Positions 13,168 to 26,300 of a DNA stretch of 64,000 nucleotides are shown here, piece by piece. The stretch comes from Setaria digitata (lineage: Eukaryota; Nematoda; Chromadorea; Rhabditida; Setariidae): contig RCAB01000263.1 in assembly GCA_003640385.1 (NCBI GenBank), positions 24,310 through 88,309 of the forward strand, in the 5' to 3' direction. The position numbers and the translations under genes were made by a program. The notes beneath the pieces are model-generated. The model saw only the letters and a list, made by a program, of their open reading frames with translations, was not told where the DNA came from and ran no database searches. The stretch's first letter is position 1, and the number at the start of each line of letters is the position of its first letter.

Positions 13168-15913
13168 AAAAAAAAAAAGTCGTCGAAAATGTTAGTGCAT
13201 AAAACATGAAGTCGAAAATATCTTAAAATGATAAAATTGGATGAGTATTCCTAGTTTATCTACAATTTAAATTTTGATTGTGTATATGAACTAAACATTG
13301 ACCGATTTTCTATTATATTACTAAAGCTGTGATTAGTGAAAATTTTAATTGTCTATAAGTTTATAGATTAATTTTCACATTTCCTATGTAGTAAAAAATA
13401 ATTAGCTAATCTGCATGCAGTGATATTTTTCAATGATAATCAGTGCATTAATTATGTAATTAAGTGATTTTGACATTCTTTTAATTATGAAATTAATAAT
13501 CATCATTGTATATCTATCTGGCTTTCATTAGTTCGTAATGGACGGGTCATGTCTGCCTGGATGCTCTCATATATTTATTTCATTGATAACTTTACCAATA
13601 CTCGGTGATATATCATGTAAATTTCTGAAAGAATTATCATCATTCAAATCCAATCAGTTGCAATGCTTGGCTGATTAATATTTATCAGTCTACTTCATAT
13701 TTTATCAATTATGCTGGTATTTATAGATACTAATAAATTTTGGTCATACACCTCTCAAAAATTCCCACTAATTACTTACTGAATTTGCCAAATATACAGT
13801 TATTTCACATACAAATTTACTTGATAACGGATCATAATTAGCGATAAATCAGTATTTCAAAACTGCAAATAATTTAAAAAAGGAACAAATAAATATACAT
13901 AACAAATAGCGCAAACAATTTCGATGCATCAGTAATCTAGAGTAAGAACTGGAATGACTGTTACGATTTACAGATAATCAAATTTTAATTGAAAAGAAGT
14001 CAGAGCCGAAACTAATTTATAAAAAAAAGGAGAGGTTAATTAATATCAGGATTTTCTAATAAAATCGTAATTCGACCTGCATTTTAGTTAAGGTACCTAC
14101 TCCATTCCTATGAAACAGATCAAGAAAGACTACTTTTCCAAGAACTTATTTGTCATAACTTCTAATTAATTTCCAATTTTCATAGAGAAAAAGACTTGCA
14201 TTTTTCGAAATAGCAGACGATTATATTTAATTGTCGTAAATTAAAGAAAGAAAAAATATTATTTTTGAAATATACTACTGTTTATACTATACTGTTAATA
14301 AGCAGTCAAATTTTTAATTGGAATTTGTTTCCTTTCCCTGTCTTCTTCTTTTGCCTCGCCCTCTTTAATATATTTTTAAGCTCAATATATATTGAACCTA
14401 ATGTATTCATTATTAAGCTTAGTTAACAATCCTAACATGCAAGTCCCATTACAAAATGTTTGATTTCTGATTTTAACAAAAATCACAGAAAATTCAAAAA
14501 GAAAAAAAATGCTGATATTTGACAATTAGATATCAAATTTACGGTGAACAAGCAGAAAAGAAAAAGATTCGACAAATAATGCGGTGGAATTAATAAATTC
14601 ACTGTGGTGCTAAAACGAGATAACATATTTTTTTCAAACTTTATACTTAATCTATAAAATAATCGAAGTGATTTCGGATCACTGATAACAAATCAAATTT
14701 TCGCTGCTTCAATTAAGTTTCTCTATTCTAATCATGAAACATTTCAATTACCCGAATCTAATGACATCATCTTTACCCATGATTAACATTTTTGTTAAAC
14801 ACGAAATACAGCACTTAATTACTGAGCCTAATTTGACTAGTAGTTTTCGTCGATTTAGATCATTTAGCTTTTATCGAACTGACGAGATGATGTCTTCTTG
14901 ACCCTAACAAATTTCTGAAGCATATTCCTTGATAAATTCTCCTCCACTCTCAATCTGCTTGACCTTTTTTTCACTACTACACCAGCAATCCATGGTTTCC
15001 CAAATTTCATTGTGATACATTCGCAATAATGAATAATGTGTCATTTTCACATAACGCTTTGATTAGCTGTAATAGTCCTGGTCGTTGTAGGGGGTGTGGG
15101 GATTTGTTTTTCGGATTCCTCCTGTTACTGCTGCTTTTTCTGTTCCTTTTATCACATCCGGGAATCCGGAAATAATGATGAGAACTTGCTTGCGTATTTT
15201 CAGTATTTTCGTTTCGTTTCCAGGAGACAAGATTGAGACTCGTCATCCGCAACCGTAATTAATATCTTCCTCAGTTTGTGAATTGAAAGTTTTGCTAATT
15301 CAAATACAATTTTCTGCTACTAAAAGATGCGCTTTCACTGAACATTTTCCTGGTATTTCAGGAGACCGTGTGGTGTCGATCATTTCAGGTCGAACTTCGT
15401 CTTAATAGTCAAACCTGCATTTTCCCGAAACGTAACCTACTAACTGTAGTGTCGTTTTCCAGACATTATTTTTAAAAATCTGCGGATCATGTGAATTTCA
15501 AAGTTGCACTTGTTCAGGTTAGTAATGCTTTCAAACTTGCAGTGGTACTCATTTTGTTGGCCAGCGGTTATAGCTGGAACTGTAGCGGTTTATGCGTATT
15601 TTTTCCCCGCAACTAATTTTTAATTATAGAGATACTGCAAAGTTAGAACATATTTAATTTAAAGTTGCTATCTGTTCCAATCCAGTTGGCTTGAATCGTT
15701 CAGGATATTCTAGACAGATATCCTAAAATGCTTTATTTAACCGAATTCCAAAAAAGTTTTCTTTTTAAAAATATGCGAGTGTTGTAATGGAGGCATTTCT
15801 TGCTTAGCATTTCTTTTCTTACTGTTCCAAATGATCCTATAAAATCAGGCATCTAGCTTCTAATGATTCCATAATTTAACTATTCTGCAATTAAAGTAGC
15901 ATCGATTACAGCA
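13168..15913. other. Intergenic region between the EGF-like gene and nischarin
   Basis: AT-rich spacer with no supported gene. The segment at about 14940-15600 is less AT-rich and lower in homopolymers than the rest, which would suit promoter sequence for the downstream gene. An 81-codon minus-strand frame there (15007-15252) has no recognisable domain or splice context. AATAAA-like motifs near 13730 may end the EGF-like transcript. Confidence 0.5.
15904..15911 (+). promoter_or_regulatory. Candidate spliced-leader trans-splice acceptor for nischarin
   Basis: GATTACAG lies directly before CAATGG, leaving a two-base leader ahead of the ATG at 15914. No coding frame joins from upstream. A short AG-to-ATG distance with no matching upstream donor is the usual appearance of a nematode trans-splice site. 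Confidence 0.45.
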
Positions 15914-18900
15914 ATGGCACTTCTCGATTTGGATAACATAGCCCCGCGTTTGGATGGAAATTCAATGATTTCAGTACCACATTATAAAATTAAGGATGGC
16001 AAATACGCGGTAAGCACAAATTTTTGTTGAGGAAACTTGGAGAGCGAAATTTTAAAAATACATGCTTAGACGAATTTTAGACTAGGACTGACGGCTCTTG
16101 AAATCCAGATGAAAAGGAATGTCTCGTAATCTTTACCATAACTAATGAGAAGTTTAGATGTATAAATTCACGAATTCATGAAATTATCAAACCCATTAGC
16201 TTCTCTCAAAAGGATGAATGATTTAAGCTATCAGAATTTTTTCGTGAAAAGTGTTGTGTTGTAGGGAATCAGGAAAACCTGTAACTTTGTAGGTGTACAT
16301 TATTAAAGTGGCGATCGATTCGACTACCTGGACGGTAGAAAGGCGTTACAGTGATTTTGTGGCATTTGATTTACAACGATTTGAAGATCGAAAGAAGTCG
16401 TTTCTTCCACCAAAAAAATTAGTTGGGAATTTGGTAAGGTTTTTCCCACTATTAAAATTAACTTAGCTGTTATAAATGCGTGTTGAATATATGCGAAAAA
16501 TTTGGTGATGATATCATAATATTTTTACTTTACTTTCCTAATATTTGGATTGTTATTGTGAATAAATACATCTCCTTCAAGGATTTGGAGTTTTTGAATG
16601 AAAGAAGGATTGAACTCGAGAAATATATCCGGACAGTGGTTGAACTCGATCTGTGGCTGCAAAGAAGGCGAAAACAATATGCCCTTCCATCTTTGATTGC
16701 TCACTTTCTCGATTTCCAGGAATACGTTAGTCGTAATTTATCAAGTTCAAACTTTCTTGAATAATTTTATTTTATTTTATTTTTTTTGAATAATTTTATT
16801 TTTTTCAAAAGCATTCGGTAATGAACGAGCTCTAGGAATCTATCTTCAGGACACAAGACACCACTGTGTCTAATATATGCATAAATTTACTAAAAATTTT
16901 GGAGATCGATGCCGATGAAATGAAGATAAAATATTAGGAATTAAAATATCAGCTCGGAAAAAATTGAGCTTTTTGCAAGCACTAGAAATTTTCACTTGCT
17001 AAAAGTTTTCACGGGTAGTGGATTCGGTACGACCAACAGATGAAAGCCTAGTACGAATTGTTATCCTCTCATTTTTCCCTAGCTATAAGTTTAATAGTAT
17101 TTCTGGTGCTCTTCAAGATGTGGTAAGTAGTGTAAAAAAATATTTGCTTCATATTTTATCTGTACATTTCATGGAAGAGATGATGTATGTAACAGTTGAA
17201 ATAGTAGTGATGGCAATAGTGGAAGAAATATTTGTGTGAAAAGATAAAAAGCTTGTGAATCTGTTGCTTAGTTGCTTAGTCATTCATTCAGTACGCTTTT
17301 TCGATATAATTTTAGTTAGAAGCGAGAAAAAGATATTACACATTCCGGTCTTTTATTACGATTTAGGCTATCCAGGACGGATCGTTTTGTGATGTACTCA
17401 CACATATATATAGATAAGGAATAAAAAAATTGGACGTTGTATAGTTCCTTTGGATCCTGAATAGCTCTTATTAGCATGTATAATCAAAAAATGGAAATGA
17501 TTGAGGTTAGAAAGGAAAATTTCTCAATTATCATCATCGTTGGTTGCACCAGGGGCAGTAAGTTCTCCTCGAGATCCACTGATATTTTTTTTATGTCGCC
17601 AATATTGCAAACGTGTCCATACATCCCTGATTGCTAGATAGATCATTGTAATGTTCTTCATCATCAGAATACTTGCATCATAGTGTTTCCCATGTGTTGA
17701 CATTTCCAGTAGTACGTAAAGGTAGATACGGATTCCAAGATAAGGCCCATTTACCTACAAATTTGAAATTTCCTCAAAAGTTTCAATTTTCTATTTTAGT
17801 CAAACTAATAACTTTTCCTCTTATTTCATAAATTTCTAGTGGATTAGAATTCGAATTAAATTGGACGATTTTAAGGAGAAAAAGCTTTACCAATAAAACA
17901 TAGATGAGGGACCAGATTTTTTCGCTGACAAGTGCAAAACGTGGAAGGCGACGTCCGAATCGTAAGCGTATCAGTGTGAAGACTGGCAAAATCAGATTAA
18001 TGCATGCAAGTAGGAGGATAGTTACATCAAGCCAAAATGGCAAATCCCAGCTGTTTTTCTAAATCATTTAAAATTAAGCAAATATGTTATCGAATTTTAG
18101 AGAGCAATTTGTAGTTTTCGAAACAGGCTGATCCGATCTATCGCATCAATTGACATGTGTATTATGCTTTCTTTTTCGCTTGCTACGTTTTAGCTTAAAA
18201 TGCTTGTGATAATTTTTAATAGAAGTAAATTAGGAATCAGATTTCATTTGATACTTAACTGCCAAAATTCAGATCCGTTTTTAAGTGAAATAAAAATTTT
18301 GGGTGGACAGAAATGTGGCTTTTGTAAAGAACTTACGAAAGATTGCCAGAGCAAATCCAGGAAGCAAATGGTATCAATCAAATCAAAAGTTATGACGGTC
18401 ATAAGGTAAATCAGGTATAACTGTCGGTTACTGTTAACTGTAGTGTAGTGGTGTGACTCAAGCAAAAATATGAAAATCGGTGCACTGAGCGATAGACCCA
18501 GGCGGAACAGATGATCATCCAGGATTTTGTCTTGAGGATCAGTTTTCACTGGTGGCAACTGAAGTAAAGATTAGGTTGAAGGTCCGATCTTCTACATTAA
18601 TTACCTATTGTTTAGAAATCCTTTGGTTCAAATCTTGTAAGTTTAGATATTTAATGATTTTGACATTAGTAATTACGAACCTGGGTATAAAAGAGACGGA
18701 AACAAACAGCCACTTTTCCAGCTAGGACAGTTGAGTACAAAAACCATCCAATCCATGTGTATTTGACTTTAGCATCTGCAGCAGGTTTTAGATTAAATGG
18801 TCAGTTTCGTCTCTATAGTATTTCACACTAAAAATTTTGTCAATTATCACAATAGCACCATCTGAAGTTGGAAGAGATCAGCTGCATGTACCTGCCGAGC

Positions 18901-21900
18901 ATGTATCTTCCATGTGTTGTTGATTGTTTCGTACCACTATAACTAGGAGCCATATAAGGATAACAATGACGAGTGAGTCAGCTCCTATCCAAGTGTACCA
19001 AATATTGTCCTTTAGAACAGTTAAGTAATAGAAGTCTAGAAGGCCAAATTGGAGAATTACAAGTGCCAAGCATAGAATGAAAAGAAATATGTCGATGCAG
19101 CCACGCAAGTAACGATCTATAAGTATGATTCATTTTTCAAATATTTAATATCTATATATTTTTGGATATCGTGCTTTTCGAAGTGATACTTATTTTGTGT
19201 TGGTAATTTTAGGGACTGGTAGGGATAATAGATTTAGAAATTTTCAGCACTGTGACTCACCATATGTAGTTAGCAACACTGTTTCAATTTTTAAAATCCA
19301 GGAATGGAGTGGATCTGGGGTCTGGGTGTTTTTCACTGACGAGGTTTTACGTTTCTGGGCACTTTTTCGTTTCTTTTTTTTTTTTTTTTTTTTTAATGTG
19401 GTCCTTGTGTATGGCTTTTGAACTTAGTGTGGCGTTGCGACAATCTTTATATATTACAGCAACAGTAAAATGTGGATGAGGTTCACTTTAAAAAATTTCT
19501 TTCTCATCGTACTGGCCACATTTCATTATTGTATTTAAATCGCATACTATTATTATATTATTATATTGAATTCCAAATAATCAGCCAACTTACTTGGTGT
19601 GACACTCATCCTCGTCGTTGGTGATGTTGCTGAAGAAGAAATAAATCGAGTGTTTCTGTTTTCAGAAGGAAATTTTTCTGGGAGAAAAGATTCTTCTAAT
19701 ATCCCAGAATAAAATGATTCGTGAGGAATGCGCTCTTCCTCGTTCTCCTCGATGGCCTCCTCAGCGGCCTGGCGCTCCTCCGAAATACTCTGATTTTCTA
19801 CAAATCCTGAAATTTGGGTTTATTAGCATGTTAGTTAGAAGAATTATGAACAGTTATTGTGCACCATATATCAAAAATAAGGTAGTTTTTTATCCGATAA
19901 GAGAAAAGAAAATGGTGAATATTCTTCGTTAATGTGAGAGTAGAATAATTTCGGTGAGCAAGGATCGTAAGTGGCGCATAAGAAGAGTATGATGCAAAGG
20001 ATTTATTTAAAGTGCTGGTTAAGCTATATATAATGGGATGTGGATATGGAATTCGTATGAGATGACTCGAAAGTGCTTTTTGATTGACCTAAATTTGGGA
20101 TAATTGGTTTTTTATAAGCTCGTTTCATTTCTTTTTTTTTTTTGTTTGTTTATCAAAAATGAGAGTGTGGTGGGAAGAGCTTTAACTAAGGAAAAGATCT
20201 AATAGCATTACAGAAGAAAATTAGTGACAGAGCGCGATGCTCCCCTAAGGATTCCGCAGTTTTTTTCCTTGTAGGTCTTTCAAGGTCTTTCAATCAAAAA
20301 TATGGTAATTATGTGACACTTGGAAGGTTTAATTGACTGTGAAGTCGAAAAAAAAAATTGCTTTTTGTTCATTGTTATATATTTACTATTATCCGTAAGA
20401 GAATTTTAGTTAAATTTAATATAGCTGAATATTGTCATGAACTGCTTTGCCCGGATTTATTTCTCAGTAGGCGAAAACTACAGTTATGAACATATCTTTT
20501 TCTTCCTTTCATTATACAATTTTCTCCGGTCCATCTCACTAAGAATGACATTTCACAATTGCTACTATTATCACTATGTATTTTTAGAAATAAATGCTTG
20601 TTTCTTTTTCTGCCTTAAAATTATAGGTATAGTTATAAATGATTGTGAACAAAGGTTAACACCAAGGTATTGGATACTAGTTTTCTAAATCTGAAATATT
20701 GTTAATTGGTATACAAAATATGAGAAGGAAAATAACTGGAAATCGACTCATGTCCATGGAAAGAGTTCTGTTGTAAGAGATAGATCTAGGCTTCGTTACA
20801 ACATATGTGCAATTTAAAAGAAAATGAAATGGAAGGAAAATACTGGAGATCAGCCGGATGTGCGGGGCGTCAGCTGTGTGCTACTGTCCATTAGAAGTGG
20901 TGCATATTATACACAGCATACACTATTACTGGTATTTTCTAAGCATCAGAATTCTGGTAAGGAAGGAAAGCTGGAAGTGTGTAATTTTATGGATGGATTT
21001 ATTGAGAATCAAAAATCCATTCATCGTGAGTGTAAGATGACTTTGAATTGAGGTCAGCTTAAATAATTAATTAACATTTCTGTACTCTCTATGTAGTGGT
21101 TATTGTTAATGGAATTATCGACCCCATTATTTACCAAAAATTTTAGACATTTACTATCAATATTATCACAAATTTAAACAAACAAGTAAACTATCAATTT
21201 ATAATTTTGTCACGAGGATTGAGCACAAATGATAAAACGAATACCTTGGCTTCCTGAAGAACAAAATCGGAAGTATTTTTTCGAACAAAGAACTGCTAAT
21301 TTTTTTAAAAGGAATTTTCTGTTTGTTAACGCTGAAGATGAAAGTTGCAAGTCAAGTGTTGCATGTGAAAAACTGATAGTTGTTTGAGATGCAGTGTAGG
21401 ACTGAAGTACTAGTGAAATTTAAACCAAAACGTGACGGCTAAAATTTTTTGCTAAATAAATGACTTAATGAGGAAGCACCTTTTTGTTTTCATCTTATCA
21501 CCTTTATATTCTGCTTTTATTTTCGATGTCATCAGGATTCCGAAAACAATAATATAGGTCCCATGTAGCCTAATTTCACATTCTTAGTGACCGTTGTTAG
21601 GTCTGACAATTGTTGGCTGGAGGTAAAAAGGGAGCCGCTTTCAATTCATATGTTTGTAACCGATTTTATAGTGTTACCAAACAGTTGGTTGAGCGAATGA
21701 AAATTTCGAACTAATTTATAAAATGTTAAATTTTAAAATTTCAAAAATAACATCGATGAAACATATTTATTACTGTTACTAGTAAAGACACACAAGAGAA
21801 GAGAATTAAGAACATAGATGGATTAGTAGTATACGGTTAATGAGGCAGTCAGTGTTTAGCAACACAGTAAACATTCACAAACATTTGTTTGCCTGTTTAT

Positions 21901-23294
21901 TTCTTGAAAAGAAGATTACTTCTTTGCATCTCCAGCTTCCTGCTTTATTAGTGTTTGTCCGTGAGATATGTTTTGCTATATATATATAAATTGATTGTTG
22001 CAAATTATTTCATCCTATGAAATTTTACATTAAAACTTATGTATTAATTTTCACCCCTGTAACACCTGATTCCTGAATTAGGTAGCATTTTACAATTTAT
22101 GCAAAATATCTGTACAGTTTTTCTTTAGAATTTACAAATTATTGTACTCTTATGATGAAAGTTAATGCTAGTATAATTTGTTTGTAGCTGTACATAAAGT
22201 CTTAGAAAAATTGATAATTGATGATATGATTTTTCGTTCTACGTGTGAAGATAGCAAAAGTGATTTATTCAAGCTGCTAAAATTCCAACAAATTTCCCAG
22301 GTTTATTTCATTTCACTTAGTGTAGTGAATAAATTAGAGGCTGTCAGGATTCGAGGAAAAAAAAAAAACCATAAACGTATAAGTTAAGGGTATTCAGATT
22401 AACTTACCAGTGAGTGAAAGCTAGTAATTTAGTCTTGCTTAACGCTGTTATGCAATTATAATTGTGATTGTCAACGTCATTGAAGCAAATTAAAAATATG
22501 TTTTCATGGTATGAATTGTGGCGTAAGAAAGAATTATGGTCGTTTTAGTGCTTCGTAAATGATGAATATGTAACTCACTGCATATTTGTCACTTATTTTG
22601 CGCTTATCGCATAAATACAACAGTAAATGATAAAGTTGAATAATCCATCAAAGGGAAACATTATATATTGATAGACGGATGTAAAAAGCAAAATAGAGAG
22701 AGAGAAAAAAAAAGAATAATAGCTGATTTGAATAAGGGAAAATGTGCTAATGAGATAAGAAAAAGTTTACTTTGATTGCAGTATGTTCTCAAAAAAAAAA
22801 AATGGACTAAGATTGTTCCTTTATTCATTTAATACTATTTCTAGATATTCCTAATTTGTTGAAATAAGAATATTTCATTAAAAGTTAGAGGTTATTTATC
22901 TACAGCAGGAATTAATTATGAAAAGTCTGGAAGAAAGATTTTCTCTAAAGTTAATGACCCTCTTGTTTTTTTTTTTTTCTTGCTTCCATTTCCCTTTTAA
23001 ATATTATATAATTAAATTTAAAATTTAAAAGGACGAATATTAAACTTCAAAAGACATATATATATACTATACATCATTGTGAATCCGTAAGTCGATGTTA
23101 TCAAAGAAGGGCGAACAAGAAGAAGAAGAAGGAAGCTAACAGCAATGAAAGCTTGTTATGGTGCAGTGAAGCAAGTGATCGAGAATAAAATGAATTGGTC
23201 GGTATGAAGGAAATTCTCGAGTACAGATGAAAGAGGTTGTGGGAAACGAGGTTCATCTGTTTTCTGTCTCCTTCTCTCTCTCTCTCACTCTCTC

Positions 23295-23325
<31 letters not shown>

Positions 23326-26300
23326 CCATTCCTACCTCCCTCTCCCAATCCCATCTATGTCTCTATTTCGTCCAGTATCCCCGTGACGACATTGCGGGTC
23401 GTGCTATATTTATATATGTATATCGCAAAGTGCTTTTAATATGTGACAAACATTTTACCGCATAATATACGAGATGAACAACTGATGTGAGTGAACGTAT
23501 ATATATATATATACCGTGTGATACGTTTAACGTATCTGTTCAAACCACACTAGATTGTTTACTAGTTGAATTGATGTCTAGGACCAGCAGCTACCGGTCA
23601 TTTGTTCATATCCATCCATCCATCCTATTCGCTCACTTCAACTCACATGAATGGAGGAGGATGATGATGGATGTTTGAATAGCTTGATAGTGGACTCTCT
23701 CCTACGTCATACATCAATTAATGCCATCATTATTAGATTGATTCTTACCTTTATCAAACATTACTTTGTGGCAGAGATGCTCATGTAAACGTCAAGGTGA
23801 AATCTATTGTGAAATAAATTTAATTTTACTATAAAATTGTAAATTTAGGCAATATAGGATGAAAATGATTTAAAATTTGTTGACTTCTTGAATGAGTCCA
23901 ATTTTTAGTGGAGTAATGCACTAAAAATTTGTTATTATAATATAAAATGCATAATTATTACATTATGCGAAAAATTAGATTGTCTACAAAAAAAAATAAA
24001 AAAGAAAAGTCGGTGAACTCCGCTAAATAAAAATTATGGGAAAAATGAAACATTAGGTAGACTTCCTAATAGTTGACACCTGGGATAATGGAATATGTAT
24101 GATGGGAATGAAGAATTTAATTAAGAGAAATAAGGCGATGTGTATAATAAAAGGAAACAGATGTGATCGTTCTGTTCAGTGGGAAATTTGGGTGTTAAAT
24201 TTAAGAAAAAAAAAAAGTAAGAAGGAAAAAAAGAAAAGGAATTAGGAGAATTCCTCCTAAATGGGTGTTAGATTTTTCGGAACATATTACTGATGAACAA
24301 ATATAAGTGGATTAGTGGATGAGATTCAAGTGAACACTGACTTATGAGATGGAAGTAGTTTCGGATACAGAACTGTCCCATTAATGATGATTAACGGAAG
24401 AACTGAAATGGAATTGTGACGGACTTGCTGCAAATTCTCTATTATATATATATATATATATANNNNNNNNNNNNNNNNNNNNNNNNNNNNNTATATATAT
24501 ATATATATATATCAGTGACTTATAAAACTTAAATCAAGAGTCTATCAGATCTTTGGCTTTGGTTTTTGTTTATAAATCACTTTTTTTTTTTTTTTTTTTA
24601 AAGAGGATAATCTGGTCATACTACTCACACTTAGCATTTCTTCTTGATTCTACCTTTTACTCATTTACGTCAGCATTTTCCTATAGTCCTAATTCACCAC
24701 TGAACTTAACTATACTAAAAGAGTCTAGAAATGGGAATAATGTGGTTTGAACAGGATGAGACATATGTATGCATAAACATATTTATCCAACATTTCAGTG
24801 TCAGGCACTCTATAGAATTTTAATCAAATTCTCTGTAATTGATTAGAAAAGGGATTGGTTTAAAAGATTTAAAGTGGAAATATATATCAAAGGGAAGAAA
24901 AGATGAGTATATATTTAATTATTTCTCAACAATATATAACATTTCTACAAATCAAATAATAACTTATGAGTGGAGATAGCTAGATTGGCACATAAAAGTA
25001 AATAATTTTTTTAGAAATGTTCAAGTTTAGAAATCTCGAGAATTATTCATACGAATAATTTTATGCGGATAAATTTAAATTTCGAAAATATGATTATTGG
25101 CTTAATTAATGGCTTTAGAGAAACATGTAAAGAGCAGAAATGCAATTAACTTCTACTAATAATTCGTATATTTATTTCTCTTATAAAATATAATGTATAT
25201 GTATGTAATAAAATTATAATTTTAATATTAATAGGCAATGTTCAAATTGTTTGCAATCACTTGTTTGCATTGATATAAATCTTAAATTGGTGAAGTAATA
25301 AATCTATGGATTTAAAATCTTATAATTTAGATTTAATACTAAAAATTTTAAAGTAATGCGATTAGCATACCTCCATCAATATTAAGCGTCACTACAACAG
25401 GTGAACTCTTTATGGTCATTCAATCGTTATCCAAGCTTTGTTAGTCCCGTTGGGGATGTATGTTATAGTGGTGATGATGTTAATGGTAACAGAGGTAGTA
25501 GTAGCAGATTGATAATAACAATAAGTAGTAGTAGTAGTAGTAAATAGAAGTAGTAGCAGTAGTCGTGGTAATAAGTAGTGGGAATAGGAATAGTAGCAGT
25601 ATAGTAGTGATGGTAGTAGTAGTGGTAGTAGGAATATAATAGCGAATTTGGGGTTTGACAAAGGAGTATATTAGAGAGTCCTGGCTGGTCTGTTAAGATC
25701 AATATAGTGGAAGAGTTTTGAAATAGCAGAAAGAGATTGTAATAGAAGTGTGGAAGGAATGAGGATTGGGCTTAGGGAAGGAAAATAAAGAGGTGGGGAC
25801 AAGCTTCATGCTTCATATTTACTCCAGATTACATAATTAATTACTGGAATTGCCTATCTGATATTATGTTTATATATTAAGTTCAGACTTTTTTTCTAAA
25901 TAAAAATATGTCTGTATATTTGAGTAAAACAAAGAAAGAAAAGAAGTTAATTGAGTTTGCAAGTAGTTATTATTTGGAAATGAGAGGATATAATTTTAAG
26001 AAAGAGAAGAGTGGTAACACTTGTCTTGATAGTTGTAACGAATTTTATGATGGCGATCAGTGAATTCGGAATAGTTGGTAATACAATCAGATAGCGTAGA
26101 AAAATTAGAACTTAACGGAAGTAAACCGATTTCGATAATCGAAAACTGCGACGGATCATTATGTTTGTTAATATTTTGTTATTTATTATTATTATTGTTA
26201 TTATTATTATCATTTCTATTATTATTACTATTATTTATTACTATTATTTATTATTATTATTTATTATTATTATAATAAATATTGTTATTATTAATAATAA

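Noticed and set aside
15007..15252. Minus-strand 81-codon frame of ordinary composition upstream of nischarin
   Set aside because: No splice partners, no recognised domain, and it lies in the expected promoter region.
17019..17366. Plus-strand blocks 17019-17122 and 17316-17366 as extra exons completing a short 180-aa PX protein
   Set aside because: They splice in frame only by using a second donor (16733). Homology places exon 28308 directly after residue FQEY at 16725, and the block residues resemble nothing in nischarin. A rare short isoform cannot be excluded.
18600..18650. GGTTCAAATC suggestive of a tRNA T-loop
   Set aside because: No matching A-box, acceptor stem or anticodon arm can be drawn around it, and it lies in an intron of the TMEM121-like gene.
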